DNA of 64,000 bases, from contig NZ_FOAR01000005.1 in assembly GCF_900109755.1 (NCBI RefSeq), positions 124,001 through 188,000 on the forward strand, given 5' to 3'. The translations under genes were made by a program, and so were the position numbers. This DNA comes from Pseudomonas agarici. Lineage in GTDB: Bacteria > Pseudomonadota > Gammaproteobacteria > Pseudomonadales > Pseudomonadaceae. Shown piece after piece: positions 55,259 to 64,000 of the stretch (its first letter is position 1; each line of letters opens with the position of its first letter). The notes under the pieces were generated by a model. The model made no database searches and was not told the DNA's origin. It saw only the letters and a program-made list of their open reading frames with translations.

Positions 55259-56682
55259 GCCGTGTAAAAGTCTTTCTACCCAGCCTGCTGGTATTGGCAT
55301 TGAGCGCCTGTGCCGTCGGCCCGGACTACAAAACGCCTGACACGGCGCCGGCAAATATCACCTCCGCTACCGATGGCAGCGCTGGCCAGAAGAACTTCGA
55401 TCGTGCCCACTTCGAAGGTCTCTGGTGGCAGCAGTTCGACGATCCGACCCTCAACCAGTTGGTGACTCAATCCCTGGCTGGCAACCGTGAGTTGCGTGTC
55501 GCCTTCGCCCGCCTGAAAGCGGCGCGGGCGATCCGCGATGACGTCAGCGACGACGCCATGCCGACCATCACCAGCCGTGCCAGTGCCGATTTGGGCAAGA
55601 GTCAGGTACCGTCGGGTCAGAGTGACAAGCGGGTCAATAACGACCGTTATGACCTCGGTCTGGACATGGCCTGGGAAATCGATTTGTTTGGCCGCATCCA
55701 GCGCAACCTGGAAGCCGCCGACGCCGATCAGCAGTCGGCGCAGGCCGACCTGTACCAGTTGCAGGTAACCATGATTGCCGAGCTGATGGATGCCTACGGG
55801 CAACTGCGCGGCGCGCAACTACGGGAAAAAATCGCCCTGGCCAACCAGAAGAACCAGCAGGAGTCCAAGGGCATCACTGAAAGCCTGCGCGATGCCGGTG
55901 TCGGCGAACAGCTCGATGTGGTCCGCGCCGATGCCCGCCTGGCGGCGGTCGAAGCCAGTGTGCCGCAACTGCAAGCCGAACAGGCGCGCGATCGCAATCG
56001 CATCGCGACGTTGCTCGGCGAGCGTCCGGATACCTTGTCGGTGGACTTAAGTCCCAGGGACCTGCCGGCGATCTCCAAAGCCCTGGCCATCGGTAATCCG
56101 GGCGAGTTGTTGCAACGTCGTCCGGATATTCTCAGCGCCGAACGCAAGCTGGCTGCCGCCACCGCACGGATTGGCGTGGCCAAGGCCGACCTGTTTCCAC
56201 GGGTCAGCCTCAGTGGCTTCCTCGGCTTCACCGCCGGACGCGGTTCGCAGATCGGCTCCTCGGCGGCCAATGCCTGGGCCCTCGGTCCGAGCATCACCTG
56301 GCCGGCGTTCAACCTGGGGAGTGTGCGGGCTCGTCTACGTGGCGCCAACGCCGAAGCCGAAGCTGCCCTGGCGACCTACGAACAGCAAGTGTTGCTGGCC
56401 CTGGAGGAATCGCAAAATGCTTTCAGCGACTATGGCAAGCGTCAGCAACGCCTGATCTCGCTGATTCGCCAGAGCGAGTCGAGCCGTACCGCCGCCGACC
56501 TGGCGGCGATCCGCTACCGCGAGGGCACCGTAGACTTCCTGGTATTGCTCGATGCCCAGCGCGAGCGCTTGGCTGCCGAAGACAGTCAGGCCCAGGCCGA
56601 GACCGACCTGTATCGCGGCATCGTGGCCATCTACAAGGCCCTGGGCGGCGGCTATGCGCCGCAGACGGTGGCCAGTAACTGA
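55255..56682 (+). CDS. oprN: RND efflux outer-membrane channel OprN
   Basis: TolC/OprM-type outer-membrane factor, 475 residues, with a lipoprotein signal (PSLLVLALSACAVGPDYKTP, lipobox LSAC). Two OEP repeats are visible: WWQQFDDPTLNQLVTQSLAG at the beginning, LLQRRPDILSAERKLAAATA and the C-terminal RYREGTVDFLVLLDAQRERL. It completes the MexEF-OprN tripartite pump and shares its transcript. A terminator follows 40 nt downstream. Confidence 0.94.
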   Translation: MSRVKVFLPSLLVLALSACAVGPDYKTPDTAPANITSATDGSAGQKNFDRAHFEGLWWQQFDDPTLNQLVTQSLAGNRELRVAFARLKAARAIRDDVSDDAMPTITSRASADLGKSQVPSGQSDKRVNNDRYDLGLDMAWEIDLFGRIQRNLEAADADQQSAQADLYQLQVTMIAELMDAYGQLRGAQLREKIALANQKNQQESKGITESLRDAGVGEQLDVVRADARLAAVEASVPQLQAEQARDRNRIATLLGERPDTLSVDLSPRDLPAISKALAIGNPGELLQRRPDILSAERKLAAATARIGVAKADLFPRVSLSGFLGFTAGRGSQIGSSAANAWALGPSITWPAFNLGSVRARLRGANAEAEAALATYEQQVLLALEESQNAFSDYGKRQQRLISLIRQSESSRTAADLAAIRYREGTVDFLVLLDAQRERLAAEDSQAQAETDLYRGIVAIYKALGGGYAPQTVASN

Positions 56683-56720
56683 TTCAAACTCTCCTGGTTG
56701 GATGCTCCCCCAACCTCTTC

Positions 56721-56753
56721 GACCCCGCGCCCATTCGGTCGTGGGGTTTTTTT
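56721..56753 (+). terminator. Rho-independent terminator after oprN
   Basis: GACCCCGCG pairs with CGTGGGGT (one G-U pair) around a loop, followed by seven T residues. It ends the mexEF-oprN transcript. Confidence 0.85.
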
Positions 56754-56949
56754 CGGCCGCGAAAACCTTGGGAACAGCAACAGGTACCTGCACGGTCGAA
56801 CGGGAGATTCTGGCAAGCCTCGGGGAAATCGAGCTGATGTTGCCTCGAACCGATCGAGTGCGTGCCCGATTGATCACGGGTTTGACTCCGAAGCGCTCCT
56901 AGCCGAAGCTGTCAGTTTTACAAAAAGCTCGCCAGCTCACGGACACTGC

Positions 56950-58005
56950 ATGACGAAGCCTCACCGCTACCTGATCATCAGCCTATTTGCACTTCTGATT
57001 CTGGCGCTCGCCGGGTACTGGTTGCGCAGCCCGTCGGCGACACCCACGAAAACCCCACATGTCAACTACAGTCAGGCCCTGGAACAGGCACACAACGGCC
57101 AGCCAGGCGCTGCGCGAGTGCTCTACCAACAACTGGGGCGCACCGATCTGTCGGATATCCGCCGCGCCGCGCTGCACGCCGAACTGCCCAACTACCCTAG
57201 TCCCCAGGCGTTGAAATTGGCCGATGCGGATTTGCTCAATCCCTCAGCGTTGGTACGTGAAGCCGCAATCCAGAGCATTGTCGGCCTGGTACCGAAAGCA
57301 CAACGCAGCCTGTTGCTCGGACCGGTGCTGGAAGACAGCGAGCAGGAGGTGCGCTTTGCCGCCGCCAATGCCATGCTCGGTTTGTCACCGGACGATCAAG
57401 GGCTATATTTCGGCCCATTGCAACAGGTGATCGATAAGTATGAGCGAACGCTCGAGGCCCAACCGGAGAGTGCCGATGCCCAGTTCCAGCTCGCTCGGTT
57501 GTACCTGCACGAAGGGCAATTGGATAAGGCTCAGCAGTCGCTTGAACGGGTTTCACAGCTGGAGCCGAATAACCTCGAAGCGTTGGTCGCTCAGGTTGAA
57601 CTGCTGGATAAGCGTGGCCAGTCGGATCAGGCCCGACAACTGCTGGCCAAGCAATTGGAACAGCAACCACAATCGGCGTATCTGCAACATGCCCTTGGCA
57701 TTTGGCTGCTGCATCATGACCAGGCCGAGTATGCGCTGCTGGGCCTGGCCAAAGCCGTTGAGCTGGAGCCGGACAACAGCGAATACCGCTACAAGCTCGC
57801 TACCACCTTGCATGAGCTGCACCAGCTCGAAGCTGCCCAGCGTCAGCTCGAAGAGCTGGTCCAGCGTCGTCCGGCGAACCGCAAAGCCCGAGTACTGCTG
57901 ATCAACTACTGGAAAGAAAGCGGTCAGTTGCAGAACGTGCAGATCCTGCTGGCCCAACTGGAACAGCAGAATCCCGATGATCCGGCTCTACAACAGGGAC
58001 TTTGA
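56950..58005 (+). CDS. TPR-repeat protein with N-terminal membrane anchor
   Basis: 351 residues from ATG 56950, with an N-terminal hydrophobic segment (YLIISLFALLILALAGYWLR) that is a signal anchor or signal peptide. Residues about 70-145 look like short HEAT-type repeats (LVREAAIQSIVGLVPKAQRS, EQEVRFAAANAMLGL). From residue 160 several canonical TPR units follow (ADAQFQLARLYLHEGQLDKA, AYLQHALGIWLLHHDQAEYA, SEYRYKLATTLHELHQLEAA). A frame open from 56698 exists but lies over the oprN terminator and is rejected. It probably acts as an envelope-located interaction scaffold; a partner is not evident. Confidence 0.8.
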   Translation: MTKPHRYLIISLFALLILALAGYWLRSPSATPTKTPHVNYSQALEQAHNGQPGAARVLYQQLGRTDLSDIRRAALHAELPNYPSPQALKLADADLLNPSALVREAAIQSIVGLVPKAQRSLLLGPVLEDSEQEVRFAAANAMLGLSPDDQGLYFGPLQQVIDKYERTLEAQPESADAQFQLARLYLHEGQLDKAQQSLERVSQLEPNNLEALVAQVELLDKRGQSDQARQLLAKQLEQQPQSAYLQHALGIWLLHHDQAEYALLGLAKAVELEPDNSEYRYKLATTLHELHQLEAAQRQLEELVQRRPANRKARVLLINYWKESGQLQNVQILLAQLEQQNPDDPALQQGL

Positions 58006-58057
58006 AACGTCGACAAAAAGGCGGAACCGCTCGGTCAGGTCCTGGACATTGATTGCC

Positions 58058-58435
58058 TCAGGCCAGTAAGCGCCGGATCTGATTTTGCAGTGAGTCCAGA
58101 TCGAAGGGCTTGGCCAGGATCGGTGCGATCCGGGTGATGGGGCTATTGGTCTCGAGAATCTCGGCCGGATAACCGCTGATGAAAATCACCTTCAGGTCTG
58201 GACGCAGCTTGATCGCAGGTTCCGCGATGTCGACTCCGCAGACCCCACCGGGCAAGCGAAAATCCGTCACCATCAGGTCCAGGTTCGGCTTGGTCGCGAG
58301 GATCTTGAATGCTTCCTCGCCGTTTTCGGCCTGCAGGACCCGATAACCTTCACCAGACAGATAGTGCGATAACACCATCAGGATCGCGGGATCGTCCTCG
58401 ACGATCAGGACGACGTCTTGTGCATCTTCACTCAT
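58058..58435 (-). CDS. Single-domain response regulator (receiver only)
   Basis: 125-residue CheY-like receiver. Acidic pocket in VVLIVEDDPAIL, phosphorylation Asp in LMVTDFRLPGGV (about residue 57), the Ser/Thr switch in VIFISGYPAE and the Lys in PILAKPFDLDSL. No output domain, so it works by protein contact or phosphotransfer. It is the last gene of the signalling operon, 44 nt after the receiver-kinase gene. It is convergent with the TPR gene. Confidence 0.9.
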   Translation of the reverse strand: MSEDAQDVVLIVEDDPAILMVLSHYLSGEGYRVLQAENGEEAFKILATKPNLDLMVTDFRLPGGVCGVDIAEPAIKLRPDLKVIFISGYPAEILETNSPITRIAPILAKPFDLDSLQNQIRRLLA

Positions 58436-58479
58436 GGAAAGCCTTCATTCTTAAGGTTGCTGCCAATATGACTATCCAC

Positions 58480-59685
58480 TCAGCGAGAAATTGCCTGGTT
58501 TTCCTGCAACGGTAGACAAACACAGAAAGTGGCGCCTGCACCAAGAGTACTTTGTAGCCTGATAGTGCCACCATGGGCGCTGACAATCTGCTCGGAAATG
58601 AATAGCCCCAACCCGAGTCCGGCGGCCACATGGCTGGCCGAAACCCGTTCGAATTGCTGGAAGATGCGCTTCTGGTTGTCTTCGCTGATCCCGATCCCAT
58701 GATCGCGAACTTCAATCCGTGCTTCACCATCCTGGGCGTAGACTCGTACATCGATCGGGCTTTTGGCACCGTAGCGCAAGGCATTGGTCAACAGGTTGGA
58801 GATGACCTGCTCGATGCGAAATTCATCCCAGTTGCCCACCACCGGTTGCGCGGCCTGGAAGTTGAGTGTCGACCCGGCGGCCTCCACTTGGGGCGCGAAC
58901 CCTTCCAACACCTTGGCTACCCGTTGCGAAAGATCGAAGCGGCTCCGGCGTATCGACAGTTTGCCGGTGCGGATGCGTGACACATCAAACATGTCCTCGA
59001 TCAGCCGGATCAGACTCTTGATCTGCCGTTCATCGCGCTCGACCATGGCGTGCACCTTGTCCAGGGTGAACGCTGCCGCGTTATCCTTGGCCAGATGCAT
59101 CTTGCGTAGCTGGGTCTCGAGGATCAGCCCATTGAGGGGGGTGCGCACCTCATGGGAAACGATTGACATGAAGTCATCGCGCGTGCGGATCGCGCACTGC
59201 AATTGCTCCTGAGTTGCCCGTAGCTCCTTGAGTAGCGCCTCCTGCTCGCGCCTGCTCTGCTCAAGGGCCTCGACCTGCTGCTTCATCGCCTTGCTCTGAC
59301 GATACAAATCGACGAAAACATTGACCTTGCTTTTCACCGCATAGGTATCGAGGGGCTTGTAGAGGAAGTCCACCGCACCGCTTTCATAGCCCTTGAAGGC
59401 ATAGTTGAGCTCACGCCCGGCGGCACTGACAAAGACGATGGGAATACTGCGGGTCTTCTCGGTGCTGCGCATCAGCTCCGCCAGTTCGAAACCGTTCATG
59501 CCCGGCATCTGCACATCGAGAATGGCTATTGCGAACTCGTGCCGCAACAGCAGGGACAAGGCCTCATCGGCCGACAAGGCCTTGTAGACGGCGCGATCTT
59601 CGCGCCTGATCAGTGCCTCCAGCGCCAGCAGATTTTCCGGCAGATCGTCGACGATCAGCAGTTTGGCCTGGATAGTATTTAGCAT
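58480..59685 (-). CDS. Receiver-histidine kinase hybrid (REC-HisKA-HATPase)
   Basis: 401-residue cytoplasmic protein. N-terminal receiver (LLIVDDLPENLLALEALIRR, phosphoacceptor Asp in AIAILDVQMPGMNGFELAEL), a coiled-coil linker, the HisKA H-box DFMSIVSHEVRTPLNGLILE and the HATPase boxes IEQVISNLLTNALRYG, VRDHGIGISEDN and GLGLGLFISEQIV. Its ATG overlaps the stop of the 45-codon ORF (ATGCTAA). It probably receives a phosphate from the upstream hybrid kinase and passes it to the lone receiver. No membrane segment. Confidence 0.92.
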   Translation of the reverse strand: MLNTIQAKLLIVDDLPENLLALEALIRREDRAVYKALSADEALSLLLRHEFAIAILDVQMPGMNGFELAELMRSTEKTRSIPIVFVSAAGRELNYAFKGYESGAVDFLYKPLDTYAVKSKVNVFVDLYRQSKAMKQQVEALEQSRREQEALLKELRATQEQLQCAIRTRDDFMSIVSHEVRTPLNGLILETQLRKMHLAKDNAAAFTLDKVHAMVERDERQIKSLIRLIEDMFDVSRIRTGKLSIRRSRFDLSQRVAKVLEGFAPQVEAAGSTLNFQAAQPVVGNWDEFRIEQVISNLLTNALRYGAKSPIDVRVYAQDGEARIEVRDHGIGISEDNQKRIFQQFERVSASHVAAGLGLGLFISEQIVSAHGGTIRLQSTLGAGATFCVCLPLQENQAISR

Positions 59686-59816
59686 TCGATTCGTTCCGGC
59701 TCGACAGACAGACAGCTGATGCCGTGTAAAGGGAGAATATACTCCGGCTCGTGCCCGCCGACCGCAATGACACCCACACGCTGTTGCCGGGTTAACTCGA
59801 GAGTCTGTCTACTCAT
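59679..59816 (-). pseudogene. 45-codon ORF in the position of cheB, possible deletion remnant
   Basis: The frame starts at ATG 59816 overlapping the cheR stop (ATGA) and ends at TAA 59679-59681 overlapping the kinase start (ATGCTAA). Both junctions are those expected of a full translationally coupled gene, and in related operons that gene is cheB. The peptide begins MSRQTLELTRQQRVGVIAVG, which faintly recalls a CheB start, and ends ERIEC; the methylesterase core is absent. It may be a cheB with a large in-frame internal deletion, or a genuine small protein. Confidence 0.4.
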
Positions 59817-60628
59817 AGCTTGCGATAAATCCGCTCTTGCTTGATCAGAGGTTCGAACTGCTTGTCAAAGGGAGAGAAATCCAGGGTTTCCTTGCTGCCA
59901 AGCGCCAGGAAACCACGACGACAGAGCGATTCATGGAACAAATCAAAGGCACGGTTTTGAAGTTTTTTATTAAAATAAATCAATACATTGCGACATAAAA
60001 TTAATTGAGTTTCTGAAAATACGCTGTCGGTTGCCAGGCTATGATCGGCAAAGGTCACGTTCTCGCGCAACGTCTTGTCGAAAATCGCATAGCCATAGGC
60101 TGCCGTGTAGTACTCGGAAAACTCTCGCTGGCCGCCAGCTTGCAGGTAATTGTGGGTATAGGCGCGCACGTTATCCAGGGAAAAGATCCCTTGCTTGGCC
60201 TTATCCAGGGAGCTGGGATTGATATCGGTGGCGTAGATGATCGTGCGCTCCAGCAAACCCTCCTCACGCAGCAGGATGGCCAGCGAATAGACCTCCTCGC
60301 CCGTGCTGCAACCGGCGATCCAAATCTTGATCGATGGGTAGGTCTTGAGCAGCGGCACCACTTCCTGACGAATCGCCAGGAAGTGGCTGGGATCGCGAAA
60401 CATCTCGCTGACCGGTATGGTCAGAAACTGCAACAACTTCATGAATGCCGTCGGATCGTGCAGCACACGCTCCTGCAAGGCCGAAACCGTCGCACAGTCG
60501 AACTGGCGCAAAGCGTGGTTGACCCGACGCCTGATGGACGCGTCGGAGTAGTCGCGAAAATCATAGCTGTACTTAAGGTAAATCGCCTCGATCAAGAGAC
60601 GCAGTTCGATGTCGAAATTTTGCTCCAC
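59813..60628 (-). CDS. cheR: CheR-type protein-glutamate O-methyltransferase
   Basis: SAM-dependent methyltransferase, 271 residues. The start GTG 60628 overlaps the hybrid kinase stop (TAGTG) and has AAAGGA upstream; the GTG at 60655 lies inside the previous gene. An N-terminal helical domain (YDFRDYSDASIRRRVNHALR) is followed by the catalytic domain with FRDPSHF, WIAGCSTGEEVYSLAILLRE (SAM loop) and IIYATDINPSSL, then LCRNVLIYFN. It lies in an operon with the hybrid kinase, which has no classical chemoreceptor methylation region visible, so the methylated partner is uncertain. Confidence 0.92.
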   Translation of the reverse strand: MEQNFDIELRLLIEAIYLKYSYDFRDYSDASIRRRVNHALRQFDCATVSALQERVLHDPTAFMKLLQFLTIPVSEMFRDPSHFLAIRQEVVPLLKTYPSIKIWIAGCSTGEEVYSLAILLREEGLLERTIIYATDINPSSLDKAKQGIFSLDNVRAYTHNYLQAGGQREFSEYYTAAYGYAIFDKTLRENVTFADHSLATDSVFSETQLILCRNVLIYFNKKLQNRAFDLFHESLCRRGFLALGSKETLDFSPFDKQFEPLIKQERIYRKL

Positions 60629-63600
60629 TAGGTCCTTTCCATTTTCGGTAACCACACCCGAATCAGCGAGAACAAGCGATCCAGGTCGATGGGTTTAGCC
60701 AGGTAGTCGCTGGAGCCGGCTTGCAGGCAGCGCTCCTGATCGTCCTTCATGGCCTTGGCCGTGATCGCGATGATCGGCAACTTGCGCCAGCGTGGGTCCT
60801 TGCGAATTTCCACGGTGGCTTCATAGCCATCCATTTCCGGCATCATCACATCCATCAGCACCAGGTCGATGTCGTCGACTTCATTGAGTTTTTCAATCGC
60901 TTCGCGACCGTTACGACCGATCTCGACAATGGCGCCTTTGTGTTCCAGGGCGCTGGTCAGGGCGAAGATATTGCGCACGTCGTCGTCCACCAGCAGGATC
61001 TTGCGACCCTCGAAGACCTTGTCGCGGCTGCGGGCGGTCTTGAGCATGCGCTGACGTTCATGGGACAACTGCGATTCGATTTTGTGCAGAAACAATGTCA
61101 CTTCATCGAGCAGGCGTTCGGGCGAGCGAGCGCCCTTGATGATGATCGAGCGCGAATATTTGCGCAGGTAGGCTTCTTCATCACGGGTCAGGTTGCGACC
61201 GGTATAGACGATCACTGGCGGGAAGGCGCGGATGTCTTCAGTGGACATGCGCTGGAGCAGTTCGTTACCGAGCATGTCGGGCAGCTTGAGATCGATAATC
61301 ATGCAGTCATAGACATTCTCGCGTAGCAACTCAAGGGCATTCTGGGCAAAGCCGACCGCGGTGATTTCGATATCCTCGTCACCGATCAACCGCGCGATAC
61401 TGTCCCGTTGCAGATCATCGTCTTCGACCAACAGTACACGCTTGACCTTCTGCGTCAGCTTGGCTTCGAGCCGGGAGAAGATCTCCTTGAGCTCATCGCG
61501 GCTCGTCGGCTTGACCGCATACCCCATGGCGCCCATATGCATGGCGGCTTCGATGCGATCCTCGACGGAAATCACATGCACCGGAATATGCCGGGTCGCC
61601 GCCAGTTCCTTGAGTCGTTGCAGCACCGTCAGACCGGAATGATCGGGCAGGCGCATGTCCAGTAGGATTGCATCTGGAACAAACTGCGCCGCCAACCCGA
61701 AGCCTTCATCGGCCCCACAGGCAACCAAGCACTGGTAACCCAGCTCATGGGCCAGGTCGTAGAGAATTTGGGCAAAACTCAGCTCGTCCTCGATCACCAG
61801 GATGCGGCGCGTGCCGAACGGCGCCTTGTCACGATCATCGGCAAACCGGGCAATCGGTGTTTCGCTCGCCACCGGCGGTTCGTCGCGCACCACCGGAGCC
61901 ATAACCGATGGTACATGGGCCGGGGCCTGGACCGCGGGGGTTCCCTCAACGGCTTCGACATAGTGCTCCGGCAACGCCAGGGTGAATACGCTGCCCTGCC
62001 CTGGTTCGCTCGCCACACTGATCGAACCACCGAGCAAAGCGGCCAGGTCGCGGGAAATGGACAAGCCCAGGCCGCTTCCGCCGTAACGGCGATTGGTGGT
62101 GCCATCGGCCTGACGGAACGCCTCGAAGATGCTTTCATGCGCTTCGGGCGCAATCCCGATCCCCGAGTCGCGGACTGTAAAGGCAACCCCCACGCCTGGC
62201 TGACGAAAGACGCTCAGGCTGACCTGGCCTTTCTCGGTGAACTTCAGCGCGTTAGACAACAGGTTCTTCAGTACTTGCTCCAAGCGCTGGCGGTCGGTAA
62301 ACAGCATGGCCGGCGCGCCCTCCTGAATCTCCACGGTGAATGCCAGTTGCTTGTCGCTCGCCAAGGGCAGGAACAAGTCGTGCAACCCCTCCACCAGCCG
62401 CACCACACTGGTGTTCTCCGGGCGCACCTCAAGCTTGCCGGCTTCGACCTTGGAAATGTCGAGGATGTCGTTGATCAGGTTCAACAGGTCATTGCCCGCA
62501 GAATAGATCGACTCAGCGAACTTGACTTGCTCGCCGGTGAGGTTGTCCTGAGGGTTTTCCGCCAACAACTTGGCCAGGATCAACGAGCTGTTGAGTGGTG
62601 TGCGTAGCTCATGGGACATGTTAGCAAGGAACTCGGACTTGTATTTGCTCGAACGCTGTAGTTCCTCCGCACGTTCTTCCAACTGCGCCTGAGCCTGATT
62701 CAGCTCGCCATTCTTGCGGTCCATGGCATCGCGCTGTTCGGCCAGTTGATCGTTGGTTTGTTCCAGCTCAGTTTGCTGGGTTTCCAGATGAGCCTGGGAC
62801 TCCTTGAGCACCCGCGACTGTTCTTCCAGTTCTTCGTTGGCGGTTTTGAGCTCTTCCTGCTGGACCTGCAATTCTTCATTGAGCTGCTGGGTCTCGGCCA
62901 GAACCTCCTGCAAGCGCTGGCGGTAGCGAGCGGCTTCGATGGATGTGCCGATATTGTCTGCGATCAGTTCCAACAACTCGATGTCACGCTCGTTGAGCTC
63001 GCGCAAAAAACCCAGTTCGATCACTCCGTTGACCTGCTCGTCATTGGTGATCGGCACCACCAGCACGCTACGTGGCGAGCCATTACCAAGACCAGAGCTG
63101 ACCTTGAAGTAGTCAATCGACACTTCGTCGAGGCGAATCAATCGCCCCTGGCTGGCGGCCTGACCGACAATGCCTTCGTCGGTATAGATCGATTGCTCCT
63201 GCTGCTCCTGCTCGCGGGAAAAGCCATAACACGCCACCCGCTTCAGGCTCCCATGATCTTGGCGCACATAGAGCGCGGCAACCGAGCTACCCAGATATCG
63301 GGCGCAGAATTGCAGGATATTGCGCCCCAGCAGGTGGAGGCTGAGTTGGCCGAGGATCTGCTCAGCCAATTCGGTCTGGCCGCTACGCAGCCACGCCTGC
63401 TTCTCCAGACGCTGGGAACTCTTGAGTTGCGACGCGATATTTTTGCTGTAACTACCTGAAAGATTTATTAAGTCTTTTCGCCCCACATAGGCGAGCAAAA
63501 CGCTCAGCCCGAGTACAAAAAACAAGTAGAGAGCAGTGACCCAGATCGTGGTGTGACTGACATCCTCGTTCCGAGCAAGGCGCAGTTGCTGCTCGGTGTC

Positions 63601-64000
63601 GACGGCACTCTCATATTCACTGCGAATCTCGTCGCTCAGACGCTTGCCACGCCCGGCCTTCACCGCTCCACGATAGTCGCCGTCGGAACGTTGCAGCTCG
63701 ATCATCGATTGCGCGTATTCGGTCCAGGCCTCTTGCAGGGCTTCGATACGCTTGAATCGCTCGACCTGCTGGGGGTTATCTGCCACCAACTGTTGCAACC
63801 CGCGCAGCTCGGCGATGAGCTTCGGCTTGGCGACTTCATAGGGATCGAGGAAATGCTCATCGCCTGTGATCAGGAACCCGCGCATGCCGGTTTCCAGGTC
63901 GACAGACAGCTTCATTGCCTCGTTGGTACCGCTGATTACCCGGTCGGTATGCTCGACCCATTGGATCACCGACAGCAGATAAGTGATCAATGAGACGAAA
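60628..64000 (-). CDS. CHASE3/GAF hybrid sensor histidine kinase with three receiver domains (5' end outside the window)
   Basis: Over 1120 residues are visible; the start lies beyond the window. Order: CHASE3 sensor segment (LETGMRGFLITGDEHFLDPY), a membrane helix (IWVTALYLFFVLGLSVLLAY), GAF domain (about residues 210-355), a long coiled coil of Gln/Glu-rich heptads, HisKA box KSEFLANMSHELRTPLNSSL, HATPase boxes (VLKNLLSNALKFTEKG, VRDSGIGIAPEAHE, GGSGLGLSISRDLA) and three receivers (LVIEDE, LLVEDDD, LLVDDD starts). It is the first visible gene of the operon with cheR, the receiver-kinase and the lone receiver. Confidence 0.93.
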   Translation of the reverse strand, partial: FVSLITYLLSVIQWVEHTDRVISGTNEAMKLSVDLETGMRGFLITGDEHFLDPYEVAKPKLIAELRGLQQLVADNPQQVERFKRIEALQEAWTEYAQSMIELQRSDGDYRGAVKAGRGKRLSDEIRSEYESAVDTEQQLRLARNEDVSHTTIWVTALYLFFVLGLSVLLAYVGRKDLINLSGSYSKNIASQLKSSQRLEKQAWLRSGQTELAEQILGQLSLHLLGRNILQFCARYLGSSVAALYVRQDHGSLKRVACYGFSREQEQQEQSIYTDEGIVGQAASQGRLIRLDEVSIDYFKVSSGLGNGSPRSVLVVPITNDEQVNGVIELGFLRELNERDIELLELIADNIGTSIEAARYRQRLQEVLAETQQLNEELQVQQEELKTANEELEEQSRVLKESQAHLETQQTELEQTNDQLAEQRDAMDRKNGELNQAQAQLEERAEELQRSSKYKSEFLANMSHELRTPLNSSLILAKLLAENPQDNLTGEQVKFAESIYSAGNDLLNLINDILDISKVEAGKLEVRPENTSVVRLVEGLHDLFLPLASDKQLAFTVEIQEGAPAMLFTDRQRLEQVLKNLLSNALKFTEKGQVSLSVFRQPGVGVAFTVRDSGIGIAPEAHESIFEAFRQADGTTNRRYGGSGLGLSISRDLAALLGGSISVASEPGQGSVFTLALPEHYVEAVEGTPAVQAPAHVPSVMAPVVRDEPPVASETPIARFADDRDKAPFGTRRILVIEDELSFAQILYDLAHELGYQCLVACGADEGFGLAAQFVPDAILLDMRLPDHSGLTVLQRLKELAATRHIPVHVISVEDRIEAAMHMGAMGYAVKPTSRDELKEIFSRLEAKLTQKVKRVLLVEDDDLQRDSIARLIGDEDIEITAVGFAQNALELLRENVYDCMIIDLKLPDMLGNELLQRMSTEDIRAFPPVIVYTGRNLTRDEEAYLRKYSRSIIIKGARSPERLLDEVTLFLHKIESQLSHERQRMLKTARSRDKVFEGRKILLVDDDVRNIFALTSALEHKGAIVEIGRNGREAIEKLNEVDDIDLVLMDVMMPEMDGYEATVEIRKDPRWRKLPIIAITAKAMKDDQERCLQAGSSDYLAKPIDLDRLFSLIRVWLPKMERT

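Overview
The window looks like a chromosomal segment of a plant- or soil-associated Pseudomonas, probably of the P. fluorescens species complex. The basis is high GC, a recognisable mexS/mexT/mexEF-oprN resistance locus, typical Pseudomonas housekeeping genes (rlhA, a YdcH/DUF465 gene, FAN1 with a helicase, gltS), and a HrpL-type promoter in front of a type III effector-chaperone pair. No rRNA, tRNA, CRISPR array or complete insertion sequence was seen.

Layout. 0-3.6 kb: end of a sugar ABC transporter and xylulokinase operon. 3.7-7.6 kb: rlhA and a SulP anion transporter. 7.7-12.1 kb: a small redox cluster with an RHH protein, DoxX, a frameshifted esterase, a LigB-type dioxygenase, a divergent LysR regulator and wrbA. 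12.1-13.6 kb: AT-rich DNA with no convincing gene. 13.6-19.6 kb: a surface and virulence block on the minus strand, with a near-perfect hrp box, a CesT-like chaperone, a Cys-His-Asp effector candidate, a 1155-residue trimeric autotransporter adhesin and a lipoprotein. 19.9-26 kb: lipoproteins, an esterase, a tyrosine recombinase, a YdcH-like protein, and a TPR protein with a DUF3142 lipoprotein.

26-38.4 kb is the most striking part: a terpenoid locus. On the minus strand a squalene-hopene cyclase and a one-protein squalene synthase overlap. Divergent from them is a tight plus-strand operon: idi, a type II FPP/GGPP synthase, dxs, ispH, two tandem class I terpene synthases (the second interrupted by one in-frame TGA exactly where its paralogue has Trp), ispG and dxr. 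The operon holds Dxs, Dxr, IspG, IspH, Idi and a prenyl synthase but lacks ispD, ispE and ispF. It therefore looks like a flux booster that feeds C15/C20 cyclases and the squalene-hopene branch while relying on housekeeping copies elsewhere for the middle of the MEP pathway. No hpn hopanoid-processing genes are present.

38.4-45.4 kb: a RecB-like nuclease/XPD-DinG helicase fusion coupled to FAN1, then an operon of an unusual PP-loop protein and a MocR-type regulator that lacks the expected PLP lysine. 45.9-56.7 kb: mexS, mexT, a HAD hydrolase, gltS (on the opposite strand) and mexEF-oprN, with a nod-box-like site before mexE and an 18-codon Cys/His micro-ORF. 57-64 kb: a TPR protein, and on the minus strand a signalling operon (CHASE3 hybrid kinase cut by the window edge, CheR, a 45-codon ORF exactly where CheB is expected, a receiver-kinase, a lone receiver).
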